Shown in pieces: positions 8,214 to 17,000 of a DNA stretch of 41,504 bases; positions within the stretch are counted from its first letter, which is position 1; each line of letters starts with the position of its first letter. The stretch covers positions 1 through 41,504 of the forward strand of contig CAMHUU010000023.1 in NCBI GenBank assembly GCA_946188395.1, in the 5' to 3' direction. The translations under genes were made by a program, and so were the position numbers. This stretch comes from an uncultured Prevotellaceae bacterium. GTDB taxonomy: Bacteria; Bacteroidota; Bacteroidia; Bacteroidales; Bacteroidaceae. Under the pieces are notes generated by a model, which worked only from the letters and a program-made list of their open reading frames with translations, ran no database searches and was not told the DNA's origin.

Positions 8214-8615
8214 ATGAATATACAGGAATTACTGAATCGTACGGACCGTTTTGCGGCGAATGCTGGCTGTAGGATTACGGAGGTGGATGCGGAGCATGCT
8301 GTGGCTGAGATGCTGGTGACGGCTGAGCATCTGAATGGCGGACAGGTTTGTCAGGGTGGCGCCTTGTTTACGTTGGCCGACTTGGCCATAGCAGCCCTGA
8401 TGAACTACCAGGGACAGCTTACCTTTGGCATCAGCAACAGCATCATGTTTGTGTCGAGTGCCAAAGAGGGCGATCTGCTTCGGGCAGAGGCAGTCAGCGT
8501 GTGCAACCATCACAAAATCCCGTCTGTTGAAGTCCGTGTGACGAACCAGGAGGGCCGTCTCGTCTGTCACGTCACAGGGATGGGGTATCGCAAGTCCGTA
8601 TCCATTCCCGAATAG
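8214..8615 (+). CDS. PaaI family hotdog-fold thioesterase
   Basis: A 133-residue hotdog protein that would hydrolyse an acyl-CoA thioester in the cytoplasm. The motif LNGGQVCQGGALFTLADLAIAA (residues ~41-62) is the signature of the PaaI/4-hydroxybenzoyl-CoA thioesterase group: the substrate-binding helix after the HGG-like turn, here QGG. The C-terminal strands (FGISNSIMFVSSAKEGDLLRAEA, VTNQEGRLVCHVTGMGYRK) complete the fold. Length is normal. The substrate cannot be read from sequence; no phenylacetate genes are nearby. It is a single gene with its own promoter. Confidence 0.88.
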   Translation: MNIQELLNRTDRFAANAGCRITEVDAEHAVAEMLVTAEHLNGGQVCQGGALFTLADLAIAALMNYQGQLTFGISNSIMFVSSAKEGDLLRAEAVSVCNHHKIPSVEVRVTNQEGRLVCHVTGMGYRKSVSIPE

Positions 8616-8730
8616 TTGCTCTTTCCTCCTGACTGAAGATGTCGTTTTGCAACGTGGAGTTTGCAAAGCGGGCGGAGGAGTGGAAAGAAGTGAGTAAAAA
8701 ACGCAGAAATATGCATCCGCAGGGGGAAAA

Positions 8731-8775
8731 GTTGAAAGTTCAAAGTTGAAAGTTCAAAGATATTTGCTACCTTTG
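8731..8775 (+). promoter_or_regulatory. Transporter promoter with heptamer repeat in the -33 region
   Basis: The -7 box TACCTTTG is at 8768-8775. Its -33 TTG (8746-8748, 19 bp upstream) lies inside a tandem array at 8731-8758 of alternating heptamers, GTTGAAA and GTTCAAA, two copies of each. Loss or gain of a unit would change what sits at -33. Confidence 0.6.
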
Positions 8776-8820
8776 CACTCGAAAAATTAAATATATCAAA
8801 TTTAAATCTATCAATAAGTA

Positions 8821-10320
8821 ATGTTTCATATTTACGAAGGTTTCCATCTGGTTGATACGTATCATAAGATGCGTCACCAGCGGAAGTACAACCCCGACAC
8901 CAAGCGTGCCATCAAGATTGCGTTAGTAATTCTCGTGACGTTAGGACTCTGGAATATGCCCTCCGAGTGGTTCGGTATTGAGAATCTGACCGTCATCCAG
9001 CAGCGTGTCATCGCCATCTTCGCGTTTGCCACACTGATGTGGATTCTCGAAATTGTCTCGTCGTGGGCCACGTCGGTGGCTATTATCGTCCTGATGCTGC
9101 TATTCTGTTCGGATAGTGGTATAGCACCGATGGTGAACGAAGCGGAGGTCGGAAAACTATTGTCGTATAAGGGTGTTATGGCTTCTTTTGCCGATCCTGT
9201 CATCATGCTGTTCATCGGTGGTTTCGTCCTGGCCATTGCCGCCACGAAGACCGGTCTCGACGCCCAATTGGCGAAGGTGCTGCTGAAGCCTTTCGGCACT
9301 CGTAGCGAAATGGTGCTCCTGGGCTTCCTGCTCGTCACGGGCCTGTTCTCGATGTTCGTGTCGAATACGGCTACTGCCGCTATGATGCTGACGTTCCTCA
9401 CCCCCGTGTTCCGTCAGTTGCCTCCCGAAGGTAAGGGCCGTATTGCTCTGGCCATGTCTATTCCCGTAGCAGCCAACCTCGGTGGCATGGGTACGCCTAT
9501 CGGTACGCCTCCGAACAATATCGCCCTGAAGTATCTGAACGACCCCGAGGGTCTGAACATGGGCCTCGGCTTCGGTCAGTGGATGATGTTCATGTTCCCG
9601 CTCGTCGTCGTGCTGCTGTTTATCAGCTGGCGCCTGTTGCTGAAGTTCTTCCCCTTCACCCAGAAGACGGTAGAACTGAAGATCGACGGTGGTATGGAGA
9701 AAGGCTTCCAGTCATGGGTGGTTGTTGTGACGTTCATTGTTACCATCCTGCTCTGGCTGTCCGACCGCTTCACGGGCATCAACGCCAACACGGTGGCTCT
9801 GATTCCGTTCTGCGTCTTTGCCTTGACGGGTGTTATCAACAAGCGTGACTTGGAGCAGATTAACTGGAGCGTCATCTGGATGGTAGCCGGTGGTTTCGCC
9901 CTTGGCTATGGCCTGAACGCCTCTGGTTTGGCAGCCAATGCTGTCGAGAGCATCCCCTTCGGCGAGTTCTCGCCCCTGCTCATCCTGCTACTCGGTGGAG
10001 CCATCTGCTATCTGCTCTCGAACTTCATCTCGAACTCCGCAACAGCAGCTCTGCTCATGCCGATTCTGGCCATCGTCTGCGGAGCCATGGGTGACAAACT
10101 CGCTCCTATCGGTGGCACGGGTACTGTCCTGATTGGTGTGGCTATTGCTGCATCGTCGGCTATGATTCTGCCCATCTCTACTCCGCCGAATGCGCTGGCC
10201 TTCGCTACAGGCTATGTAAAACAGAACGAGATGGCCAAGATGGGTATCATTATGGGTATCATCTCCATGGTGCTCGGCTTCGGACTCGTCTACCTCATGG
10301 GAACCCTCCATATCCTGTAA
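8821..10320 (+). CDS. DASS/SLC13 family Na+:dicarboxylate (anion) symporter
   Basis: A 499-residue inner-membrane transporter of the divalent anion:sodium symporter family. Two SNT-type motifs, SNTATAAMM (S181) and SNSATAALL (S404), are the paired sodium/substrate-binding hairpin motifs, each followed by a Pro-rich loop (GTPIGTPPNN; LPISTPPNALAF). About a dozen hydrophobic segments are visible. Family members import succinate, fumarate, malate, citrate or sulfate; the two TPPN motifs favour carboxylates. In a Prevotella-like anaerobe that makes succinate, either uptake or exchange is possible. It stands alone, in front of gdhA, which has its own promoter. Confidence 0.9.
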   Translation: MFHIYEGFHLVDTYHKMRHQRKYNPDTKRAIKIALVILVTLGLWNMPSEWFGIENLTVIQQRVIAIFAFATLMWILEIVSSWATSVAIIVLMLLFCSDSGIAPMVNEAEVGKLLSYKGVMASFADPVIMLFIGGFVLAIAATKTGLDAQLAKVLLKPFGTRSEMVLLGFLLVTGLFSMFVSNTATAAMMLTFLTPVFRQLPPEGKGRIALAMSIPVAANLGGMGTPIGTPPNNIALKYLNDPEGLNMGLGFGQWMMFMFPLVVVLLFISWRLLLKFFPFTQKTVELKIDGGMEKGFQSWVVVVTFIVTILLWLSDRFTGINANTVALIPFCVFALTGVINKRDLEQINWSVIWMVAGGFALGYGLNASGLAANAVESIPFGEFSPLLILLLGGAICYLLSNFISNSATAALLMPILAIVCGAMGDKLAPIGGTGTVLIGVAIAASSAMILPISTPPNALAFATGYVKQNEMAKMGIIMGIISMVLGFGLVYLMGTLHIL

Positions 10321-10325
10321 AAGGT

Positions 10326-10357
10326 GAAAAAGTAAAAGAGGAAAAAGGTAAAAAAAT
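10326..10357 (+). repeat. Degenerate A/G heptamer tract
   Basis: A run of AAAAGTG/AAAAGAG-like heptamers starts just after the transporter stop. It has the same unit type as the tract inside lpxB at 26378-26412. No function is evident. Confidence 0.4.
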
Positions 10358-10399
10358 AGGCGGAATTTAACAAACTGTAACTATACAGTAAAAATAATT

Positions 10400-10440
10400 G
10401 GGAATTTCCTTTGTAGTTTGAAGGAAATTCCCTATTTTTG
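10400..10440 (+). promoter_or_regulatory. gdhA promoter overlapped by a perfect 12-bp inverted repeat
   Basis: GGGAATTTCCTT (10400-10411) and AAGGAAATTCCC (10421-10432) form a perfect inverted repeat around nine bases. The -33 TTTG (10410-10413) starts in its left arm and the -7 box TATTTTTG (10433-10440) begins right after its right arm, 19 bp later. A protein bound here would cover the promoter spacer, so this is a strong candidate repressor operator for nitrogen-responsive control of gdhA. Confidence 0.7.
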
Positions 10441-10508
10441 CCTTGTGAAACTAACAATGTGACAGAAATCACTAACTTTAATTCAATAAAAACTTAAAAA
10501 CTTATACT

Positions 10509-11846
10509 ATGAACGTAGAGAAAATCATGCAAGGTCTGGAGCAGAAACATCCAGGCGAAGTGGAGTTCCTGCAGGCCGTACGCGAAGTACTGGAGTCGAT
10601 TAAAGATGTTTACAACCAGCATCCTGAATTTGAGAAGGCTAAGATTGTGGAGCGCATCGTGGAACCGGAGCGCATCACGACATTCCGTGTGCCCTGGGTG
10701 GACGACAAGGGCGAGGTTCAGGTAAACATCGGCTACCGCGTGCAGTTTAATAGCGCCATAGGTCCGTACAAGGGCGGTTTGCGTTTCCACCCGTCGGTGA
10801 ACCTGAGTATTCTGAAGTTCCTCGGCTTTGAGCAGACATTTAAGAATGCCCTGACTACGCTGCCTATGGGTGGTGGTAAGGGTGGTAGCGACTTTGCTCC
10901 CCGTGGTAAGAGCGATGCAGAGATTATGCGTTTCTGTCAGGCCTTTATGACTGAACTTTATAAGGTAATTGGCCCGGATATGGACGTACCCGCCGGCGAC
11001 ATTGGCGTGGGTGGCCGCGAAATCGGCTATCTGTTTGGCATGTACAAGAAGCTGACGAGCCAGTTCCATGGTGCCACGCTGACCGGTAAGGGCATGGAAT
11101 GGGGCGGCAGTATCCTGCGTCCGGAGGCTACGGGCTATGGAGCCTTGTATTTCGTTCACCACATGATGGAAACCCACGGACTGGACATCAAGGGCAAGAC
11201 GGTGGCGCTGTCGGGTTTCGGTAATGTGGCTTGGGGTGCCGCCAAGAAGGCTACTGAGCTGGGTGCGAAGGTCATCACCATCAGCGGTCCTGACGGCTAT
11301 ATCTACGATCCTGCCGGTCTGGACGATGAAAAGATAGAGTATATGCTGGAGTTGCGTGCCAGCGGTAACGACGTCTGCCAGCCCTATGAGGAGGAGTTCG
11401 AGGGCTCGACATTCTTCCCGAATAAGAAACCTTGGGAGCAGAAGGCCGACATCTATCTGCCCTGTGCTACGCAGAACGAGCTGAATGGTGAGGATGCCGA
11501 CAAGATTCTGGCCAACAAGCCGCTGTGTGTCGCAGAGGTATCGAACATGGGCTGTACGGCTGAGGCTGTGAATAAGTTCATTGCTGCCAAGCAGCTGTTT
11601 GCTCCCGGTAAGGCTGTGAATGCCGGTGGTGTGGCTACCAGTGGCCTGGAGATGACGCAGAACTCGATGCGTATGGCCTGGACGGCTGCTGAGGTCGACC
11701 AGCGTCTGCACCAGATTATGTCGGGCATCCACGAGCAGTGTGTGAAGTACGGCCAGGAAGCAGGCTACGTGAACTACGTGAAAGGTGCCAATGTGGCCGG
11801 CTTCATGAAAGTTGCGAAAGCAATGCTCGCGCAAGGAATCGTATAG
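10509..11846 (+). CDS. gdhA: NADP-specific glutamate dehydrogenase
   Basis: A 445-residue cytoplasmic hexameric enzyme that makes glutamate from 2-oxoglutarate, ammonia and NADPH. Substrate-domain motifs PYKGGLRFHP (86-95) and PMGGGKGGSDF (119-129, containing the active-site lysine) are intact, as is the Rossmann glycine pattern in SGFGNVAWGAA near 236. Length and the C-terminal MKVAKAMLAQG are typical of the ~444-residue bacterial NADP enzyme. In Bacteroidota this is the main ammonia-assimilation enzyme at high ammonia. The promoter carries a large inverted repeat, so transcription is probably regulated; rlpA follows after a repeat leader. Confidence 0.97.
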   Translation: MNVEKIMQGLEQKHPGEVEFLQAVREVLESIKDVYNQHPEFEKAKIVERIVEPERITTFRVPWVDDKGEVQVNIGYRVQFNSAIGPYKGGLRFHPSVNLSILKFLGFEQTFKNALTTLPMGGGKGGSDFAPRGKSDAEIMRFCQAFMTELYKVIGPDMDVPAGDIGVGGREIGYLFGMYKKLTSQFHGATLTGKGMEWGGSILRPEATGYGALYFVHHMMETHGLDIKGKTVALSGFGNVAWGAAKKATELGAKVITISGPDGYIYDPAGLDDEKIEYMLELRASGNDVCQPYEEEFEGSTFFPNKKPWEQKADIYLPCATQNELNGEDADKILANKPLCVAEVSNMGCTAEAVNKFIAAKQLFAPGKAVNAGGVATSGLEMTQNSMRMAWTAAEVDQRLHQIMSGIHEQCVKYGQEAGYVNYVKGANVAGFMKVAKAMLAQGIV

Positions 11847-11849
11847 CGG

Positions 11850-12012
11850 TTTGCAGGGCGAGCCCTGCAAACCTAAATATAAAATATAAAATAAAAAATA
11901 AGAAATAGATGACTGTTGGCAAGACATTAAGCGGTTACTTTTTGCCCTGCAAGACAATGCTGGCTGCTTCTTTATTTCTTATTTTTTATTTTTTATTTAG
12001 CCCTGCTGGGGC
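11850..12012 (+). repeat. Modular leader/signal-peptide element, copy 1 (rlpA)
   Basis: A perfect hairpin with 10-bp arms (11850-11859 / 11862-11871) is followed by an A-rich tract beginning CCTAAATA (11870-11908), then the rlpA ATG at 11909. At 11971-11999 comes a T-rich tract ending ATTTAG. Bases 11889-11907 and 11973-11991 are exact 19-bp reverse complements. A GCCC/GGGC palindrome (12000-12012) ends the element. The T-rich tract encodes the hydrophobic LFLIFYFLF core of the signal peptide and the second palindrome encodes SPAGA. The same architecture recurs at 30453-30595 and 32075-32230. Confidence 0.75.
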
Positions 12013-12469
12013 GCAAGAAGTGCAGCAGGGTAAAGCCTCGTATTATGCCCAGAAATTTCATGGGCGACTGACGGCGAGTGGGGAGCGCTTACATAAAGAT
12101 AGTCTGACGTGTGCCCACCGATCGTACCCCTTTGGCACGTTGCTAAAAGTGTATAATCCTGCCAACGGACGTAGCGTATTGGTACGCGTTACCGACCGCG
12201 GACCCTATGTGCGCGGACGTATCATTGACCTGTCGTGGCGTGCAGCGAAAGAGTTGGATATTATTTCCAAGGGTGTTGCCATGGTGGTGGTGCAGAAGGC
12301 CAGCAACATCATTGTGCCCTTCTTGCCAGACGACGAAATAGAACTCCCTGAGTTGGAGATGGAAACCAACGAGGGAGATACGGGTATGAAGCCTTTATGG
12401 CAGCTTATTGCTGAAGAGGCTGATAAGAAAAGGGCAGCTTCTTCGAAGACGACGAAGAAGTCGAAGTAG
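11909..12469 (+). CDS. rlpA: RlpA-like double-psi beta-barrel protein (septal ring lytic transglycosylase family)
   Basis: A 186-residue exported protein. The signal peptide hydrophobic core is [11 protein letters not shown] with cleavage after PAGA. The double-psi beta-barrel follows: [55 protein letters not shown], the last carrying the catalytic-type Asp of RlpA (TDRGP). There is no C-terminal SPOR domain; the protein ends in a Lys-rich tail. RlpA members cleave peptidoglycan or bind denuded glycan. The start may be 11909, directly after the A-rich tract as in the two other copies of this leader, or 11957 (MLAASLF). The 3' end overlaps the convergent lipoprotein gene by 65 bases. Confidence 0.85.
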   Translation: MTVGKTLSGYFLPCKTMLAASLFLIFYFLFSPAGAQEVQQGKASYYAQKFHGRLTASGERLHKDSLTCAHRSYPFGTLLKVYNPANGRSVLVRVTDRGPYVRGRIIDLSWRAAKELDIISKGVAMVVVQKASNIIVPFLPDDEIELPELEMETNEGDTGMKPLWQLIAEEADKKRAASSKTTKKSK

Positions 12470-12923
12470 TCGTTCCGCTGCTTTGGCTGGGGCCGGCACC
12501 GTCGAAGTCGATACGGTCGTCACCGCTGTTGGTCGGGTCGAAACCTGATTCATTCTGATCGACATTCCTGTTGTCATAGCCTTTGTTGGCATTTCCATAG
12601 ACGTTGTCACCGCCATCGCCATAGATGTCGTCGCCGTAGCTCTTCTTGGCACGACGTTGTTCACGCTGACGCTGGTATGCTTCGTAACGCTCGGCTTCCT
12701 TCTTGTCGGCAGCGGCTCCGATGGCTGCACCGACTGCTGCACCGCCAGCCATGCCCACAATCTGACCGACATTGCTACCCTGCCAGCCTCCTGAGATGCC
12801 TCCGATGGCAGATCCCAGCAGTGACCCAAATGTGGCTCCTGCATAGGCTCCCTCTCCGGTATATGTACCGCAACTGCTCAGCATGACTACTGAGACGGCT
12901 AAAATCATCATATACTTCTTCAT
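12405..12923 (-). CDS. Glycine-zipper lipoprotein
   Basis: A 172-residue lipoprotein. The lipobox is LSSC with Cys18 ([18 protein letters not shown]), so the start is ATG 12923 (or 12929, MRMKK); the longer open frame to 12974 crosses the -7 box. Residues ~25-75 are a glycine-zipper region ([30 protein letters not shown]) that probably forms two membrane-associated helices, as in YMGG/OmpA-associated glycine-zipper families. The rest is charged, then Asp/Gly/Asn-rich and Ser-rich. The function is likely envelope structural; it is not assigned further. The gene converges on and overlaps rlpA. Confidence 0.78.
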   Translation of the reverse strand: MKKYMMILAVSVVMLSSCGTYTGEGAYAGATFGSLLGSAIGGISGGWQGSNVGQIVGMAGGAAVGAAIGAAADKKEAERYEAYQRQREQRRAKKSYGDDIYGDGGDNVYGNANKGYDNRNVDQNESGFDPTNSGDDRIDFDGAGPSQSSGTTTSTSSSSSKKLPFSYQPLQQ

Positions 12924-12951
12924 ACGCATCACTTGTTTATTGTTTACGGTG

Positions 12952-12959
12952 CAAAGGTA
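12952..12959 (-). promoter_or_regulatory. -7 box of the lipoprotein gene
   Basis: The minus-strand TACCTTTG lies 29 bp upstream of ATG 12923. No clear -33 TTTG is seen at the usual distance. Confidence 0.55.
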
Positions 12960-12982
12960 ATCATTTTCCAACAAACGGGAAA

Positions 12983-13018
12983 GGGGATAATCCCCAAAAG
13001 TGATTAGGGATTCCCCTA
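12983..13018. promoter_or_regulatory. Paired GGGGAT palindromes upstream of the lipoprotein promoter
   Basis: GGGGATAATCCCC (12983-12995) is a 13-bp palindrome. A second, imperfect one with the same GGGATTCCCC theme spans about 13005-13018. They lie upstream of the -7 box and could be a tandem operator; neither is followed by a T-run, so a terminator is unlikely. Confidence 0.35.
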
Positions 13019-13034
13019 TTTTGTGTTGAGTGGC

Positions 13035-14018
13035 CTATTGTCCGCCCAGCCGTGAGAAGTATTCGATGATGTCTTCCCAGGTCTTGAACGTGTCGGAACC
13101 ATATTCTAACAAAGTGGCCATGGTGTCACCCTCTTTTTGCCGACTGATGAGGTAGTCACCATAGAGCAGATCGCGGCGGAAGGTGAAGATGGTGTGATGC
13201 CAGGCTGGAACGTTGATGTATTCTGTGAGCCAAGACTCTGTCTTGGCATACTCTACAGCCGGTGCTACGAAGAACACCTGATAGTGCTCTATCAGCAATC
13301 TAACGGCTTTCTGAACTGACGATGCGGGCTTCAGGTAGTCGTCCATCATGGTCTCTAAACCTATATATATAATAGGGCGCTGGCGGTGGTCTTGGAGGTC
13401 ATCGATCCAGCGGATGACGGGAACGACGGAGTGCATGTAGCTTTGGTCGTCCATGCGGTGCTCACCATGGAAACTGGTGTGTCGCGAGTAGTGCTCACTG
13501 AACATGCCACGGGTATCTACTAAGTCGTCTTTGTCGCCAAATAGTCCGTAGACGCGCTGCTCGTCGTCGGGGGTAAGTCCCTGGAAACGCTGTTCGGACA
13601 CCTCGCGGTATTCCTTGACGAGGGCCTTGTCGACGTAGAACTCCTGTATGCCATCAAGTCTAGGATTCTGAAACTGCTGGGTGCCCGTCATGCCGTGGGC
13701 CCGCATGGTCTCTGCAATTTCCAGGGCAGGATTGATGCAGATGCGGTCGAAGCCGCGCAGCTGTTCGGTATACATGCCGCCCATGGAGGTGCCGATAATC
13801 AGATCGGGCTTCTCCTGTTCGCAGATTGTATGAAGCAAGGCGATGGCCTCGTGTGGATTGACGGGCAGGTCAGGTGCAATGACACGAGCTTGTGGCATCA
13901 CCGTGCGCAGGCGTGTGACGGTGCCCGATTGTCCACTCGACGCGAAACCATGCACATAGAGCACGGTCTTGCCCGCCATGAGGTCGGGAAACTGCTTGAT
14001 ATATGGATTCTCTGTCAT
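13035..14018 (-). CDS. YqiA-like alpha/beta hydrolase fused to a degenerate HAD/5'-nucleotidase-like domain
   Basis: A 327-residue cytoplasmic protein. Residues ~15-205 are a YqiA/YcfP-type esterase: oxyanion region YVHGFASSGQSGT, nucleophile elbow GTSMGG (S78), acid in GDKDD (~162-165) and H196 in YMHS. Residues ~214-327 resemble a small HAD phosphatase of the NT5C type (PIIYIGLETMMDDYLKPA; VFFVAPAVEYAKTESWL; LLYGDYLISRQKEGD; TWEDIIEYFSRLGG). The HAD catalytic DxD motif expected after IYI reads GLET, so the second domain should be inactive as a phosphatase. It begins 13 bases after the tricorn-like gene's downstream neighbour boundary and is probably co-transcribed with it. No alternative is strong for the first domain; the second rests on pattern only. 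Confidence 0.72.
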   Translation of the reverse strand: MTENPYIKQFPDLMAGKTVLYVHGFASSGQSGTVTRLRTVMPQARVIAPDLPVNPHEAIALLHTICEQEKPDLIIGTSMGGMYTEQLRGFDRICINPALEIAETMRAHGMTGTQQFQNPRLDGIQEFYVDKALVKEYREVSEQRFQGLTPDDEQRVYGLFGDKDDLVDTRGMFSEHYSRHTSFHGEHRMDDQSYMHSVVPVIRWIDDLQDHRQRPIIYIGLETMMDDYLKPASSVQKAVRLLIEHYQVFFVAPAVEYAKTESWLTEYINVPAWHHTIFTFRRDLLYGDYLISRQKEGDTMATLLEYGSDTFKTWEDIIEYFSRLGGQ

Positions 14019-14031
14019 GGCTGCTGTCGTT

Positions 14032-17000
14032 TTATTTCATCATTTCGCGGATGGCAGCCTCCAACTGCGGGTCGCGTCCGTTGATATAGTCCTCGGGGGT
14101 GTTATAGACCTCGATGTCGGGCAGCAGTTCCTGATTCTCCATGTACTGGCCCTTCATGTCCTTCTTACCTACTTGCGGAATGCCGAAGACCAGCGAACGG
14201 TCCATCAGCGTCTCCCACCATACGCTGGTGGCTGTTCCTGCCACGGGGGTACCGATGAGTTTACCGATGCCCAACTCGCGATAGACCCAAGGGAAGCCCG
14301 AGCCGTTCGAATAGCAGTCCTCATTCATGAGTACGCACGACTTGGCGACCCATTTGTTCAACGGGTCGCGTCCCACATAGCGGTCGCGTGGTACGAAGTT
14401 GTGGTAGAGGCGTCCGCCGAGCAGCGTGCAGAGATCGTCGTGGAGCCAGCCACCGCCATTGTAGCGTTCGTCGACGATGACGCCACGGCGGTTGCGGTTC
14501 TTATCGCTGAGCAGGTCACTATAGACCTGGCGGAAGCCTTCGCTGTTCATCGACTTGATGTGCACGTAGGCCACCTGTCCGCCCGAGAGACTGTCGACCA
14601 ACTGGCGGTTACGGTCTACCCACCGCTTGTAGATGAGGTCGCTGAGTTGTGACTGGCTGACGGGCTTGACCACCACCTCGAAGGTCTTGCCGCCTTCAGG
14701 TTTGCGTACGGTGACGCGTACGGGTTTGCCGGCCTTGCCGTCGAGCATCCAGTTGTAGTCCTCGCCGGCCTTAATGGCGTTGCCGTCAATCTGTTCGATG
14801 ATGCAGCCGGGAGTGACGCCCGTCTTCTTGACGGCAAAGGGACCGCGTTTGATGACCTCCTGGACTTTGAGCCCGTCGCCGTCGTAGGCTGTGTCGAAGA
14901 ACAGTCCGAGGTCGGCGGTTTTCAGTGTTGCTCCGTCAGGATAGAAGCGTGCTCCGGTGTGCGAGCCGTTCAGTTCGCCCAGCATCTCGCTCAGCATATC
15001 CTTGAAATCATAGTTGTTATTGATGTGTGGCAGAAAGCGCTCGTACGTCTTGCGATAGCCCTCCCAGTCGACGCCGTGAATCTGCGGGTCGTAAAACTTG
15101 TCGGCTACTTGGCGCCAGACGTGGTCGAACAGATATTGACGTTCCTCGTAGGGTTTCCAGGCAAAGGGGGCCTCGAAGCTGACGGTTTCGGACTTGCTCT
15201 TAGCAAGGTCGAGTTTCTTGATGCCTCGTGACACTAAGAACAGGTTCTTGAAACCCTTGTCGGCCTCCATGTTGCCGCGTCCGACACCCTTCATGACGAG
15301 TTCCGTTTTCTCTTCGCGCATGGTGTGGCGCCAGAGGTCGTAGCCGTCCTCGAAGGTTACCTGGTAATATAAGGTGTCGCCACCGGGTGAGAGAATGGCA
15401 TCGCCAAGGTGCGTGGAATTGGCTGTGAGGCGGATGATGCGGTCGCGGGCGTTGTCGAGGTCGAATTGCAAGGCAGGCTTCTGGGGCTTGTCAGCTGGCT
15501 TGGCCTTACCCTTTGCGCTCTTGCCCTTGCCGCTGGTCTTGGCATCCTTGGCGGTATCCTTCTCAGCCTTCTTAGCCTCTTTCTCAGCATCGTCATAGAG
15601 CGCTTTCTCCTCCTTGCTCATGCGGAAGCGCTCGTAGGCATCGAGGTCGAAGAACATGATGTAGACATCCTCCTCAGCCCCCCAACTGCCGTGGCTGCGA
15701 TAGCCAGCACGGTCGCTGGAGTAGATGATGGCCTTACCGTCCAGCGCCCATTTGGCGTTGGTGTCGCTATAGCCGCTATTGGTCAGGTTGTGTACCTCGC
15801 CATTTCCAGAGGCATTGACCAGCGCCACGTCAGGACTGTGCCATCCGCCTGTACCGATATAGCTGGCCAGGAGCCACCGGCTGTCGGGACTCCACTCGAA
15901 CCACAGGTCACCGTCGCTGTAGCTGTATTGGTATTTGCCATCGAGCACGGTGCGTACTGCTTTGGTGTCGAGGTTCATCACACGCAGGTCGCCACGATTC
16001 TCGAAGAAGGCTATCTCCTTGCCGTCGGGGCTGAACTGCGGTTGCTGTGAGGTTAGGTTGGTTGTCGTCAGACGTTCCTCCTCGATGTCGCTGGCGTATG
16101 TAAACAGCTTTTCGCCTTTATTCTTGATGGTGGCGCGATAAATCTGCCATACGCCCTCGCGCTCGGCAGCATACACCAGACTGCGTCCGTCGGGCGAGAA
16201 GCTGACGTTGCGCTCCTGTTGGGGCGTGTTGGTGATTTGGCGCGTGGTCTTATACTCGACGCTGGTCACATAGACGTCGCCATGCATGATGAAGGCCACC
16301 TCCTTGCCTTCCGGTGAGAGGCTGATCTCGGTAGCACCAATGGTGTTGATGCTGCGAATGATATCCTTGTCGTTGCTGTCGGCCACGATGCTGATGTTCA
16401 CCTTCTGTTCCTGTCCGTTGTGGTAGGTATAGATTTCTCCGTCGTAGGCATAGCAGAGGGTGCCGTCGGTGGATGCTGTCAGGAAACGCACGGGGTTCTT
16501 CTCGTGACGCGTCACCTGCTGTTCGTTGCTGCCATCCAGTTGGCGCTTCCACACGTTGAAGGTGCCGTCGCGCTCGGTAAGATAGTAGAACGACTGACCG
16601 TCTGGTGCCCAAACGGGTGAACGGTCCTCACCGCGGAACGCTGTCAGACGCTTAAAGCTATCTCCGCTCTTCAACCAGATGTCGCGTGTGATAGCACTCT
16701 GGTGGTGCTTGCGGAATGAATCTTCATAGCCCTTGCAGTCGTGGTATAGCATATCGCCATTGGCGCGGATGCTGATATCCTCCATGGTGATGATAGAGAA
16801 CAGACGGGGGCGTCCACCCTTGGTGCTCACTTCATAGACTTGTGGGAACACGCTCTCGGGTAGCAGACTGGTCTGTGCCGTAGCCATCAGCGAGGTACTG
16901 AAGAGCACGTGGTCGTTATCGAGGAAAGCAATGGGACGTTCATTATTACTATGGGTGGTCAGCCGCTGGGGTGTACCTCCCTGGCGTGCGATGAGCCATA

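Noticed and set aside
11850..11871. Terminator for gdhA
   Set aside because: The stem is strong but is followed by an A-rich, not T-rich, tract; it fits better as part of the leader element.
10494..11957. A 487-codon open frame antisense to gdhA
   Set aside because: It lies fully opposite a clear gdhA with conserved motifs; its protein has low-complexity His/Leu/Arg composition, no family motifs and no promoter.
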